From positions 97,164-161,163 of the forward strand of contig NZ_VJZS01000002.1 in assembly GCF_007097385.1 (NCBI RefSeq): a stretch of 64,000 bases of DNA, written 5' to 3'. Numbering within the stretch: position 1 is the stretch's first letter; every line of letters begins with the position of its first letter. This DNA comes from Flavobacterium sp. ZT3R18 (GTDB lineage Bacteria; Bacteroidota; Bacteroidia; Flavobacteriales; Flavobacteriaceae). Below the pieces are notes generated by a model. It made no database searches. It saw only the letters and a list, made by a program, of their open reading frames with translations, and had not been told where the DNA came from. Below are positions 42,037-50,759 of the stretch, piece by piece. Both the position numbers and the translations under genes were made by a program.

Positions 42037-42053
42037 TTTGGGAACTTTCAGGA

Positions 42054-42189
42054 GACACTAAGTTTCAGCGATTTTAGATTTTAGATTGAAGATTAACGAT
42101 TGTTGATTTTACGGTATCCATCACATCTGAAATCAAAAATCGTTAATCAAAAATCAGCAATCATTTTATATTTAATGATACTTAGTGTC
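42054..42189. repeat. 136-bp imperfect inverted repeat between the two EnvC-like genes
   Basis: Outer arms GACACTAAGT (42054-42063) and ACTTAGTGTC (42180-42189) are exact inverse copies; inner arms at 42091-42109 and 42130-42148 match with one mismatch. It has the form of a miniature inverted-repeat element or a large hairpin, and contains the AGATTTTAGATT words of other intergenic repeats here. Confidence 0.75.
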
Positions 42190-42216
42190 TTAGCAACTTT
42201 AATTTGAATACTTAAT

Positions 42217-42252
42217 TTTGTCGTTTTTTAATAAAATCATTCATTAAATTTG
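42217..42252 (+). promoter_or_regulatory. Promoter of the second EnvC-like gene
   Basis: TTTG (42217-42220), 24-nt spacer, TAAATTTG (42245-42252), 17 nt before the ATG. The second copy can therefore be expressed on its own. Confidence 0.55.
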
Positions 42253-42269
42253 CACCATATATATTTAAG

Positions 42270-43709
42270 ATGCCAAAATTTTTTATAAGCCTTATCTTTC
42301 TATTTGCAACTTCTGTTCTTTGGAGTCAAGAATCACAACAAGCAAAATTAGAAGCGCAAAAAGCCAAAATTCAAAAAGAAATCCGAGAAAACGAAACCAA
42401 ACTACAAACGGTTAAGAAACAGGAAAAAACAGCAACCAAAGCCATTGTTTTACAAAGCAATAAAATCAAGCTAAAAGAAGAATTAATTTCTACTACCGAA
42501 AAGCAAACAAAGCTTTTAGGAAATTCTATTTCTGTAAATCAAGCTCAGATAAACAAGCTTGAGAATGAACTCAAATTACTGAAAGAGGATTATGCTAAGA
42601 TGATCGTTAAATCATATAAAAGTCGTTCCGAAGAAAGCCGAGCCATGTTTATCTTATCCTCTGAAAGCTTTTTGCAGGCCTATAAAAGGATGCAGTATAT
42701 GAAACAATATACCAATTATAGAAAAACACAAGGGCAAGAAATACAATCTAAAACCAATGTGCTTTATACGTTTAATGCCAAATTAGATATTAAAAAAAAT
42801 GCCAAGGAACAGCTTATTACCGAAAATAATAAAGAGCGATTGTCTTTAGAAAAAGAAAAAATAGAGCAGCAAAAACTAGTAGATTCTTTAAAGAAAGACA
42901 AAAATAAAATTATTGCAGAAATTAAGAAAAAACAAAAGGAATCTAGAGGGATTGACAAAAAAATAGACCGATTAATTCGCGAAGCCATAGCCGAAGCTAA
43001 TAGAAAAGCGGCCAGAGAAAAAGCGGCAAAAGATAAAGCCAAAGCAGATGCTATTGCAAAAGCAAATGCTATAGCCAATGCCATTGCCAAAGCTAAAGCC
43101 ATTGAAAAGGCGAAGGCGATTGCTGCGGCTAATGCAATTGCCGCCGCTAAAGCAAAAGCCAATTCGAAACCAATTCCGAAACCCATTCCAATTCCAAAAG
43201 AAGTGGCAAAAGCGATTGCTAAAGCTGAACCGAGTGTTGCCCCAGTAGCGGTTTCATCTACTAAAATAGAATTAACATCGGATGGGAAAGTAGATTCGGA
43301 TAACTTTAAAGCGAATAAAGGAAAACTACCTTGGCCTGTTGAAAAAGGGCATATAACACTGGGATATGGAGACCAAGCACATCCATTATATAAAACATTG
43401 GTAATCCATAACAGCGGTCTGGAATTTGGCACTGATTCTGGAGCCAACGCCAGAGCTGTTTTTGCAGGAGTCGTAACGAGTGTTATCATTATTTCTCCCG
43501 TAAATAAATTGGTAATGTTACAACATGGAGACTTTTTTACCATCTATCAAAATCTGAGCTCAGTGAATGTAAGCAAAGGGGATAAAGTAAGTATAAGACA
43601 AAGCTTGGGGAAAATAAAAACCAATGGAGATGGAAAGACAATTTTAAAATTCGCTATTACCCAAAACACAAACTATACCAATCCTAAAACGTGGTTAGTA
43701 GGTAAATAG
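42270..43709 (+). CDS. EnvC-like murein hydrolase activator with degenerate LytM domain (copy 2)
   Basis: 479 residues, a tandem paralogue of the previous gene over the signal peptide, the coiled coil and the LytM domain. It differs by a low-complexity Ala/Lys/Ile insert (~residues 248-310, repeats such as AKANAIANAIAKAKAIEKAK) and a Pro-Ile-Lys segment (PKPIPIPKE) before the LytM domain. The zinc ligands are again replaced (HNSGLEFGTDSG and IYQNLSSV), so an activator role is likely. The insert may lengthen the link between coiled coil and LytM domain. Confidence 0.9.
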   Translation: MPKFFISLIFLFATSVLWSQESQQAKLEAQKAKIQKEIRENETKLQTVKKQEKTATKAIVLQSNKIKLKEELISTTEKQTKLLGNSISVNQAQINKLENELKLLKEDYAKMIVKSYKSRSEESRAMFILSSESFLQAYKRMQYMKQYTNYRKTQGQEIQSKTNVLYTFNAKLDIKKNAKEQLITENNKERLSLEKEKIEQQKLVDSLKKDKNKIIAEIKKKQKESRGIDKKIDRLIREAIAEANRKAAREKAAKDKAKADAIAKANAIANAIAKAKAIEKAKAIAAANAIAAAKAKANSKPIPKPIPIPKEVAKAIAKAEPSVAPVAVSSTKIELTSDGKVDSDNFKANKGKLPWPVEKGHITLGYGDQAHPLYKTLVIHNSGLEFGTDSGANARAVFAGVVTSVIIISPVNKLVMLQHGDFFTIYQNLSSVNVSKGDKVSIRQSLGKIKTNGDGKTILKFAITQNTNYTNPKTWLVGK

Positions 43710-43786
43710 CAGAAAAAAATTAATAAAATTTAAACAGTCTTCTAAAAAATAAAAATTACTTTTGATAAAATTAAAATCTGAAAATT

Positions 43787-44548
43787 ATGAATTCGAATAA
43801 TCCGTTTTTAAATAACAAAACATTTTCAACCGCAGTTTCCAGAAATGACGAAGTGCATAAAGCAACGATTATTGATGATAATCGAGACATGACTTTAGCA
43901 GGAACAATCAATAGGAGTTTAATCCTTTTTTTATTGCTTACTGCTTCAGCAACTGTAATCTGGTGGGCCACTTTTAATGGAATGAATCCAATAGTTCCTG
44001 CATTTGGTGGAGCAATAGTTGGATTAATTTTAGTGGTAATCGCTGCATTCAAACCACAATATTCTCCATATTTAGCCCCTGGATATGCCCTTTTTGAAGG
44101 ATTGTTCATAGGTGGAATCTCGGCTATATTCGAGACGATGTATCCTGGAATTGTAACCCAAGCGGTTGGTGCTACTTTTGTCACTTTTGCTGTTTGTCTA
44201 GGATTGTATAAATATAAAATTGTAAAAGTAACCGAGCAATTCAAATCTGTTGTTATGGCTGCAACTCTAGCCATTGCCACCTATTATATCATTTCTTGGT
44301 TGTTCTCTATGTTTACCAGTTTTACGCCAGTACACTATGGAAATTCTATGATGAGTATTGGGATTAGCGTGTTTGTCATTGTAATTGCGGCCTTAAACTT
44401 GTTCTTGGATTTTGATAGAATCGAAAAAGGAGTAGAGCAAAAAATGCCTAAATACATGGAATGGTACGGGGCAATGGGATTGATGATTACGCTGGTATGG
44501 TTGTATATTGAATTCTTAAGATTACTTTCAAAACTGTCAAAAAAATAA
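43787..44548 (+). CDS. Bax inhibitor-1/YccA family membrane protein
   Basis: 253 residues with seven hydrophobic helices. A polar ~35-residue N-terminus is followed by the first helix (SLILFLLLTASATVIWWATF). AAFKPQYSPYLAPGYALFEG and LFLDFDRIEKGVEQKMPKYM are conserved BI-1/YccA patterns. Bacterial YccA modulates FtsH; the BI-1 fold can act as a pH-gated calcium leak. Its function here is not known. Confidence 0.93.
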   Translation: MNSNNPFLNNKTFSTAVSRNDEVHKATIIDDNRDMTLAGTINRSLILFLLLTASATVIWWATFNGMNPIVPAFGGAIVGLILVVIAAFKPQYSPYLAPGYALFEGLFIGGISAIFETMYPGIVTQAVGATFVTFAVCLGLYKYKIVKVTEQFKSVVMAATLAIATYYIISWLFSMFTSFTPVHYGNSMMSIGISVFVIVIAALNLFLDFDRIEKGVEQKMPKYMEWYGAMGLMITLVWLYIEFLRLLSKLSKK

Positions 44549-44572
44549 GATTCAACAATTGTTTTTATAATG

Positions 44573-44596
44573 ATACCCTTCTGAAAAGAGGGGTAT
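44573..44596 (+). terminator. Terminator of the BI-1 gene
   Basis: ATACCCTTCT pairs with AGAGGGGTAT (one G-T pair), loop of 4, followed by about ten T. Confidence 0.85.
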
Positions 44597-44675
44597 TTTT
44601 TTTTTAATTCCGAATCATAACTTATCAGGATGTTAATTTATAAAGCGATTAAAGGAATTGTAGCTGTCAAATCAT

Positions 44676-44683
44676 TAAATTTG
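44676..44683 (+). promoter_or_regulatory. -7 box of hflX
   Basis: TAAATTTG, 17 nt before the ATG; an ATTG at 44657-44660 may be the -33 element at a short distance. Confidence 0.45.
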
Positions 44684-44700
44684 TATTCTTATTTAAAGAC

Positions 44701-45942
44701 ATGTTAGAAAAAGAAACAATAAATTTCGAAAAAACGGCTATAGTTGGTATTGTTACCCAAAATCAAAGCGAAGAAAAACTTAAAGAATATCTTGACGAAT
44801 TAGAGTTTTTGACTTTTACCGCAGGTGGGGAAGTAGTCAAACGCTTTTCGCAAAAGATGGAACGCCCGAATCCTAAAACCTTTGTGGGAACCGGGAAAAT
44901 AGAAGAGATTAATCTTTTTGTAAAAGAGAATGACATCTCAACTTTGGTCTTTGATGATGAATTATCGCCTTCGCAACAAAAGAATATTTCTAAAATAATT
45001 GATTGTAAAATATTAGATCGTACGCACCTTATCCTTGATATTTTTGCGCAAAGAGCCGAAACCTCTTATGCAAGAACCCAAGTAGAACTAGCACAATGCC
45101 AGTATTTATTGCCTAGACTTTCTGGAATGTGGACCCACTTGGAACGTCAAAAAGGGGGTATCGGGATGCGTGGACCTGGAGAAACCGAGATTGAAACCGA
45201 TAGGCGTATTGTTCGGGATCGAATTGCGTTATTGAAAGAGAAGATAAAAACCATTGATAAGCAAATGGGCGTGCAACGCAGTAATCGTGGCGCTATGGTA
45301 CGTGTCGCTTTGGTAGGATATACCAATGTTGGTAAATCGACTTTGATGAATGCCGTTGGGAAAAGTGATGTATTTGTAGAAAACAAACTTTTTGCGACAT
45401 TAGATACCACGGTTCGGAAAGTAGTTATTAAGAACTTACCTTTCTTGCTTTCGGATACTGTAGGGTTTATTAGAAAATTACCCACTCAATTGGTAGATTC
45501 CTTCAAGAGTACCTTGGATGAAGTTCGTGAAGCCGATTTGTTATTGCATGTTGTAGATATTTCACATCCTGAATTTGAAGACCACATCGAGTCAGTAAAC
45601 CAAACGTTGTTAGATATTAAGGCAAATGATAAGCCTGTTATCATGGTTTTCAATAAAATTGATGCCTACAAACATTTGACTATAGACGAAGATGATTTAA
45701 TGACCGAAAAGACACCAAGACATTTTACATTGGAGGAATGGAAACAAACCTGGATGCACCGTTTAGGTGAAAAAAATGCTTTGTTTATTTCGGCTACACA
45801 AAAAGAGAATTTTGAAGACTTTAGAGAAAGGGTTTACGAATCCGTTCGACAAATACACATTACCCGTTTCCCCTACAATAAATTTTTATATCCAGATTAT
45901 AAAGATGCCGTAGAGAAGGAGGAGGAAGTAGATAATGAATAA
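44701..45942 (+). CDS. hflX: GTPase HflX
   Basis: 413 residues. N-terminal HflX domain with NPKTFVGTGKIEEI and VFDDELSPSQQKNI; the linker motif GPGETEIETDRR; and the G domain with GYTNVGKSTLMN (G1), DTVGF (G3) and FNKID (G4). HflX binds the 50S subunit and rescues or splits stalled ribosomes, especially under heat stress. Single gene between two terminators. Confidence 0.97.
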   Translation: MLEKETINFEKTAIVGIVTQNQSEEKLKEYLDELEFLTFTAGGEVVKRFSQKMERPNPKTFVGTGKIEEINLFVKENDISTLVFDDELSPSQQKNISKIIDCKILDRTHLILDIFAQRAETSYARTQVELAQCQYLLPRLSGMWTHLERQKGGIGMRGPGETEIETDRRIVRDRIALLKEKIKTIDKQMGVQRSNRGAMVRVALVGYTNVGKSTLMNAVGKSDVFVENKLFATLDTTVRKVVIKNLPFLLSDTVGFIRKLPTQLVDSFKSTLDEVREADLLLHVVDISHPEFEDHIESVNQTLLDIKANDKPVIMVFNKIDAYKHLTIDEDDLMTEKTPRHFTLEEWKQTWMHRLGEKNALFISATQKENFEDFRERVYESVRQIHITRFPYNKFLYPDYKDAVEKEEEVDNE

Positions 45943-45945
45943 TAT

Positions 45946-45980
45946 AAAAGCCCTTTTAGAAAATTTCCAAAAGGGCTTTT
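45946..45980. terminator. Bidirectional terminator between hflX and the SUF region
   Basis: AAAAGCCCTTTT (45946-45957) pairs with AAAAGGGCTTTT (45969-45980), T run on the plus strand and a shorter one on the minus strand; it lies between convergent genes. Confidence 0.85.
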
Positions 45981-46004
45981 TTTATGTTTGAATTCAAGAA
46001 TAGC

Positions 46005-46514
46005 TTATTTTTTAGTAGACTTATACAGAGGCACAGCAGAGCAGGCTTCTCCGTACATTATACTTCTGGCATAAGGTTGTAGATACTGTGCTGCCAAAAC
46101 ATAGGCACGCATAGGAACAGGTTTTCTGGAACAGCCTTTTATAATAATAGGTTTGTCCTGATAAACGGAATAATCAATTTCAGGAAGCAATTCCCCATAC
46201 AAAGCCGAATCTAAATCTTCTATTGAACCGTTTATGATTTTCTTGGCATAAGGAGCGAGATGCATAGTGACTAAAATGATAGCCCACTTTGGGATTATCG
46301 CATCTGTACCACAAGCAATAGCAACATATTGGCCTTGGTATTTTGACCAATCTTGATTGTTAAGTTGCTCTCTAAAGTCACTTTCCTTTAATAAAAAACC
46401 ATCAATAAGCCATTGCGAAATATCGATTTGCACACGAACTCCCGCTGGATAATAGTCTTCAAGATCGAAAACTTCCAGTACACTATTCGCTACTTTATTG
46501 ATTATTTCTTCCAT
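46005..46514 (-). CDS. DUF2480 family protein
   Basis: 169 residues. LDIEDYYP-like LEDYYPAGVRVQIDISQWLI, WAIILVTMHLAPYAKKI and KGCSRKPVPMRAYVLAAQYL match DUF2480 as I remember it, a Bacteroidota family that ends SUF operons. The conserved GCSRKPVP segment contains a Cys. The role in iron-sulfur assembly is inferred from its place downstream of the DUF59 gene. Confidence 0.85.
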   Translation of the reverse strand: MEEIINKVANSVLEVFDLEDYYPAGVRVQIDISQWLIDGFLLKESDFREQLNNQDWSKYQGQYVAIACGTDAIIPKWAIILVTMHLAPYAKKIINGSIEDLDSALYGELLPEIDYSVYQDKPIIIKGCSRKPVPMRAYVLAAQYLQPYARSIMYGEACSAVPLYKSTKK

Positions 46515-46517
46515 TTT

Positions 46518-46575
46518 TTTGTTTTCAGTCGCAGTCTCAGTTCACAGTCTGAAAACTGAAAACTGAGACTGAATA
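46518..46575. repeat. Dispersed repeat with 11-bp stem
   Basis: CAGTCTCAGTT (46532-46542) is exactly inverted as AACTGAGACTG (46561-46571). Same word family as 12,130-12,193. It lies between the DUF59 and DUF2480 genes and could act as an intercistronic mRNA hairpin. Confidence 0.7.
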
Positions 46576-46580
46576 CTTTT

Positions 46581-46904
46581 TTATAGCATTCCTAATTCTA
46601 ATTTTGCTTCTTCGCTCATCAAATCTTTGCTCCAAGGTGGATCAAAAGTAATTTCTACTTCAGCATCTTTTACATGCTCGATAGATTTTACTTTTTCTTC
46701 TACTTCTCTTGGTAAACTCTCGGCCACTGGACAGTTTGGAGAAGTAAGCGTCATTAGAATCTTTACTTCGTATTCGGTATTAACCATTACATCATAAATC
46801 AATCCCAATTCGTAAATATCTACAGGAATCTCTGGATCGTAAATGGTTTTCAATTTTTTTACAATAGATTCTCCTAATTCTGCGGTGTTTATTTCTTGTT
46901 CCAT
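46581..46904 (-). CDS. SUF-associated DUF59/MIP18-family protein
   Basis: 107 residues from MEQEINTAELGES; a longer frame begins inside the sufE end. IYDPEIPVDIYELGLIYDVM and LTSPNCPVAESLPREVEEKV with the conserved Cys and EITFDPPWS are the DUF59 signature (SufT/MIP18-like). The family helps mature iron-sulfur proteins. It follows sufE with a 4-nt gap. Confidence 0.93.
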   Translation of the reverse strand: MEQEINTAELGESIVKKLKTIYDPEIPVDIYELGLIYDVMVNTEYEVKILMTLTSPNCPVAESLPREVEEKVKSIEHVKDAEVEITFDPPWSKDLMSEEAKLELGML

Positions 46905-46908
46905 ATTT

Positions 46909-47331
46909 TTAGTTTTTTTTAGCATCAAATGCCAGAGCGTACATTTTTATATTTTTTATCATCGAAACCAAACCATTGGCTCTTGTTGGCGAAAGATGCT
47001 CTTTCAATCCTATTTCGTCTATAAATTCCGTATCGGCGTTTAAGATATCGACTGCTTTTTGGTTAGAAAAAGTACGAATTAAAATTGCGATTATACCTTT
47101 TGTCAAAATAGCATCACTATCGGCTGTAAAGACAATTGTATCATCGTTTTGTTCTCCTTGTAACCATACTTTGGATTGACATCCTTTGATCAGATTATTA
47201 TCGGTTTTGAATTCCTCTTTAATTAAAGGAAGGTTTTTACCTAAATCAATAATGTATTCATAACGTTGCATCCAGTCGTCAAACATGGAGAATTCGTCTA
47301 TAATTTCGTTTTGTATTTCTTTTATTGTCAT
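46909..47331 (-). CDS. sufE: Cysteine desulfuration protein SufE
   Basis: 140 residues. The sulfur-accepting Cys is in LIKGCQSKVWLQGE, and HLSPTRANGLVSMIKNIKMY is the typical C-terminal motif. SufE takes persulfide sulfur from SufS and passes it to the SufBCD scaffold. Encoded on the same strand as sufS with one exported protein gene between. Confidence 0.96.
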   Translation of the reverse strand: MTIKEIQNEIIDEFSMFDDWMQRYEYIIDLGKNLPLIKEEFKTDNNLIKGCQSKVWLQGEQNDDTIVFTADSDAILTKGIIAILIRTFSNQKAVDILNADTEFIDEIGLKEHLSPTRANGLVSMIKNIKMYALAFDAKKN

Positions 47332-47332
47332 T

Positions 47333-47758
47333 CTATTTTTTTGAAAAGGATAGTAGTGTATTTACTAAATTTTTTATTTTATCGGGTGGAAATCCATTAT
47401 CGAAAGTCTGGCTTTCATAGGTTTTCCCTTTATAGGTTATTGTCAAATTAGCCATTGCCGCACCATCGTGAAAACGTTTTTGAGTGGGCGCTTTCAAACT
47501 TGGAATTTCCTCCAAATTCACTTTCTGGAATTCTTTGATTAAAGTATTCCATTGGGCGTCGGTAAGCGAATTTGAAACAGGTTTTCCGTCTCTGGTACTT
47601 GTAACTGATACGGTTTTGTTCTCTACAACAATATTATTATACAATCCTCTTGAATTGGCCGTGTATTCTAATTTTGCAGTCTCCAGATCAAGATTGTTTT
47701 GACTTTGACAGTTTTTACCAAGAAATAGGGTTAAAAACAAAAGGGATATAATTTTCAT
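47333..47758 (-). CDS. Exported protein of unknown function between sufS and sufE
   Basis: 141 residues. A signal peptide (MKIISLLFLTLFLGKNCQSQ) predicts export; the Cys at 17 lacks a standard lipobox. The rest is a single small domain with VENKTVSVTSTRDGKPVSNS and LTITYKGKTYESQTFDNGFP. It lies 1 nt from sufE and 12 nt from sufS and so is cotranscribed with cytoplasmic iron-sulfur genes, although an exported protein has no obvious part in that pathway. Confidence 0.8.
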   Translation of the reverse strand: MKIISLLFLTLFLGKNCQSQNNLDLETAKLEYTANSRGLYNNIVVENKTVSVTSTRDGKPVSNSLTDAQWNTLIKEFQKVNLEEIPSLKAPTQKRFHDGAAMANLTITYKGKTYESQTFDNGFPPDKIKNLVNTLLSFSKK

Positions 47759-47770
47759 AGTTCAGTTTTT

Positions 47771-48985
47771 TTAAGTCAACATCATTTGCGCTTTTTTTAC
47801 GGCATCGACCATTAGATCAATTTCTTCTTTGGTATTGTAAAAAGAAAAGGATGCTCTTATGGTTCCGGGAATACCAAAGAAATTCATAATCGGTTGAGCA
47901 CAATGGTGCCCCGTTCTTACGGCGATTCCCAATTTGTCTATGATGGTTCCAATGTCATACGGATGAATACCCTCTATATTAAAGGAGATTACCGAAGTCT
48001 TTGCCTCGGATGTACCAAAAATTTTCAAGCCGTCGATTTCTAATAATCGCTTTGTGGCGTAGTCTAGTAATTCTAATTCTTGTTTTTGAATATTCTCAAA
48101 ACCAATTTCATTCATATAATCAATGGCAGTTCCTAGAACAATTCCGCCCGCAATATTGGGTGTTCCTGCTTCGAATTTATGGGGTAAATCGGCATAAGTC
48201 GTTTTTTCGAAAGTCACTTCTTTGATCATTTCACCACCACCTTGATACGGAGGGAACTTATTTAGCCAAGCTTCTTTTCCGTATAAAACACCTGTTCCTG
48301 TTGGACCACACATTTTATGTCCTGAAAAAACATAGAAATCACAATCCAAAGCCTGAACATCAGGTTTTAAATGCGGTACAGCTTGTGCGCCATCGATTAA
48401 AATGGCAGCTCCAACTTTGTGTGCTTCGTCAATCATGTACTTGATAGGATTGATGGTTCCCAGTGCATTCGAAATATGATTTACAGCTACAATCTTGGTT
48501 TTTGGAGACAGTAATCGATCATACTCCTCCATTATCAATTCGCCTTTTTCATTCATCGGAATGACTTTGAGTGTGGCTCCTGTTTTTTCACACAGCATTT
48601 GCCAAGGCACAATATTACTGTGGTGTTCCAATGAAGAAACCAGTACTTCATCACCTGGTTTTAGAATGGAAGTAAATCCATTGGCTACGAGGTTAATACC
48701 GAAAGTAGTTCCCGAAGTAAATAGCACTTCATGAGGATATTTAGCATTGATATGATTTTGGACTTTTCCTCTGGAAATTTCATAGGCATCAGTAGCCAAT
48801 TGGCTTAACGTATGAACTCCTCTATGAATGTTGGCATTAATTTCTTGATAATATTGGGCTATTGCATCAATTACCACTTGCGGTTTTTGTGAAGTGGCAC
48901 CGTTATCGAAATATACTAAAGGCTTTCCGTTTACTTTTTGTGAAAGAATAGGAAAGGCGGATCTTATTTTTTGAATATCTAACAT
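47771..48985 (-). CDS. sufS: Cysteine desulfurase SufS
   Basis: 404 residues. GVHTLSQLATDAYE and SSLEHHSNIVPWQ are class-V aminotransferase motifs; the PLP lysine is in VFSGHKMCGPTG and the persulfide Cys in RTGHHCAQPIM. It supplies sulfur from cysteine to SufE. First gene of a minus-strand operon (sufS, exported protein, sufE, DUF59, DUF2480), separated from sufD by unrelated genes. Confidence 0.98.
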   Translation of the reverse strand: MLDIQKIRSAFPILSQKVNGKPLVYFDNGATSQKPQVVIDAIAQYYQEINANIHRGVHTLSQLATDAYEISRGKVQNHINAKYPHEVLFTSGTTFGINLVANGFTSILKPGDEVLVSSLEHHSNIVPWQMLCEKTGATLKVIPMNEKGELIMEEYDRLLSPKTKIVAVNHISNALGTINPIKYMIDEAHKVGAAILIDGAQAVPHLKPDVQALDCDFYVFSGHKMCGPTGTGVLYGKEAWLNKFPPYQGGGEMIKEVTFEKTTYADLPHKFEAGTPNIAGGIVLGTAIDYMNEIGFENIQKQELELLDYATKRLLEIDGLKIFGTSEAKTSVISFNIEGIHPYDIGTIIDKLGIAVRTGHHCAQPIMNFFGIPGTIRASFSFYNTKEEIDLMVDAVKKAQMMLT

Positions 48986-49012
48986 TACTTTATTTAGAAT
49001 TTTTCTAAATAC

Positions 49013-49020
49013 AAAAGTAA
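49013..49020 (-). promoter_or_regulatory. -7 box of the sufS operon
   Basis: TACTTTTG on the minus strand, 27 nt before the ATG. It gives the split-off half of the SUF region its own start. Confidence 0.5.
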
Positions 49021-49156
49021 TACAATTGATTTAGTTTTTCAGAAAACAATAGTTAATAATTGCAAAAATATTGATTCCTTAACTCGGCTGATTTAAAATG
49101 GGTTATATTTTTTTGGGATCAAATTAATTACTAAATTGCCATATTAATCTTTCAAT

Positions 49157-50503
49157 ATGAAAAAATATTTAAGAATAGGCGTTTTTCTTTTTTTACTCCT
49201 TTTAGGCTATTTTGGTTTTACGAATTATCCCAAACTAGAATTGATATCTGGATTTTCGGCTAAAAGTGTTGCTTCTGGACATTTTATAGCCAATCGCTCG
49301 CAAGAGGCTATCGAAAAAAGCGATAATGATTTCGATGTGATAGGTTGGGCGACCAATCAAATAAATGAATCTGGAAAATTTGCTACGTCGGCTGTTTTTG
49401 GTCTAATAAAACGAAAAGCAATTTATAGAGCAGGTTTGGGAGCCACATTAATCAACGATGATTTTGATCTTAGCAAGCCGTATGAAGTTCCCAAAAGAAC
49501 AAAAATAAAAAATAAATTACCGTTTCCTTATGGCGATATTGAGCTTAAAGACACGGTTTTTGCCAATGTGGATTACGCAAAATTAGATCGGGCTGTAGCC
49601 AAGGCATTTGATGCTGAGGGTTATAATGATAAAAGAACCCGATCCGTTTTGGTTATTTATAAAGACAAAATCATAGCCGAAAAATATGCGGAAGGTTTTA
49701 CGAAAAAGAGTATTATTTTGGGCTGGTCCATGACCAAGAGTATTACAGGAACACTTTTTGGAATACTTCAAAAGCAAGGTCAATTTGACATTTATAAACC
49801 CGCTGCCATAGCAGAATGGCAAAACGACAATCGAAAAAACATTACGACCAATGATTTACTCCACATGAATTCTGGGTTGGAATGGGAGGAGCATTATGAC
49901 CAAATTTGTGATGCGACAAAGATGCTTTTTCAGACCGAAGACATGACTCGGTCACAATTGCTAAAACCCGCGCTTTTTAAACCCAATACACATTGGAATT
50001 ATTCTTCGGGAACAACAAATTTGCTGTCGGGAATTTTGCGGAAGCAATTCAAAACACATCAGGAGTATTTGGATTTTTGGTATTCGGCTTTGATTGATAG
50101 AATAGGGATGCATTCAATGCTTACTGAAACGGATATGGCGGGAAATTATGTGGGTTCATCCTACGCTTGGGCAACGACAAGAGATTGGTCTAAATTGGGA
50201 TTGCTATATTTACACAAAGGCAACTGGAACGGAGAACAAATATTTGATGCCAATTGGGTAAAGTATGTATCTACACCTACAAACACTTCTCACGGAAGAT
50301 ATGGTGCACAATTTTGGCTCAATGCTGGTGGTCATTTCCCCGATGTCCCAAGAGATATGTATTATTGTAATGGTTTTCAAGGACAAATGGTTGCCATTAT
50401 TCCGTCGGTGGATTTAGTGATTGTGAGAATGGGTTTGAAAGAGGAACCGGAATTTGATTTTAATGGGTTTTTGAGTGGGATAGTGGGGAGTGTAAATAAA
50501 TAA
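49157..50503 (+). CDS. Serine hydrolase (class C beta-lactamase / DD-peptidase fold)
   Basis: 448 residues. An N-terminal hydrophobic anchor or signal (IGVFLFLLLLGYFGFTNYP) is followed by the catalytic domain: SMTKSITGTLFGIL (SxxK), YSSGTTNLLSGIL (YxS/N) and HGRYGAQFWL (the KTG-equivalent HxG). A periplasmic or secreted hydrolase, an esterase or peptidase acting on cell wall or amide substrates; the substrate is unknown. It lies opposite in direction to the SUF genes on both sides. Confidence 0.92.
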   Translation: MKKYLRIGVFLFLLLLGYFGFTNYPKLELISGFSAKSVASGHFIANRSQEAIEKSDNDFDVIGWATNQINESGKFATSAVFGLIKRKAIYRAGLGATLINDDFDLSKPYEVPKRTKIKNKLPFPYGDIELKDTVFANVDYAKLDRAVAKAFDAEGYNDKRTRSVLVIYKDKIIAEKYAEGFTKKSIILGWSMTKSITGTLFGILQKQGQFDIYKPAAIAEWQNDNRKNITTNDLLHMNSGLEWEEHYDQICDATKMLFQTEDMTRSQLLKPALFKPNTHWNYSSGTTNLLSGILRKQFKTHQEYLDFWYSALIDRIGMHSMLTETDMAGNYVGSSYAWATTRDWSKLGLLYLHKGNWNGEQIFDANWVKYVSTPTNTSHGRYGAQFWLNAGGHFPDVPRDMYYCNGFQGQMVAIIPSVDLVIVRMGLKEEPEFDFNGFLSGIVGSVNK

Positions 50504-50507
50504 TAGT

Positions 50508-50684
50508 ATGGGAAGTAGTAAATTTTTAATATCATTTCTATTAATGATAATTGGTTTTGTTTTTAATGCTTTGGCCTGGTCAACAATTATAAGTCGTCCA
50601 TATAATTCGATATGTCTTAATTTGGGATTAGGATTATCGTTTTTTGGATTTATACTATTAATTTATAGTTTAGTAAAAAAATGA
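50508..50684 (+). CDS. Small two-helix membrane protein, 58 residues
   Basis: ATG at 50508, 4 nt after the serine hydrolase stop, TGA at 50682-50684. Two hydrophobic helices (FLISFLLMIIGFVFNALAW and LGLGLSFFGFILLIYSLV) joined by a short polar loop STIISRPYNS. Cotranscription with the hydrolase is likely. Not recognised, but the membrane pattern and the spacing support a real gene. Confidence 0.65.
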   Translation: MGSSKFLISFLLMIIGFVFNALAWSTIISRPYNSICLNLGLGLSFFGFILLIYSLVKK

Positions 50685-50759
50685 TTTTGCTAAAAACTTC
50701 TAAAAGGTTGAATTATTGTTTTTTAAATTCTAATAAGGTGGATTAATTTTCAATAAGAA

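Noticed and set aside
42764..43543. 259-codon frame antisense to EnvC-like copy 2
   Set aside because: Produced by the Ala/Lys-rich repetitive codons of the sense gene; its Ala/Phe-rich product is typical shadow translation.
43771..44280. 169-codon frame antisense to the BI-1 gene
   Set aside because: The sense frame encodes a recognised seven-helix family member; the antisense product has no domain.
45147..45485. 112-codon frame antisense to hflX
   Set aside because: Lies wholly within the conserved GTPase domain of hflX.
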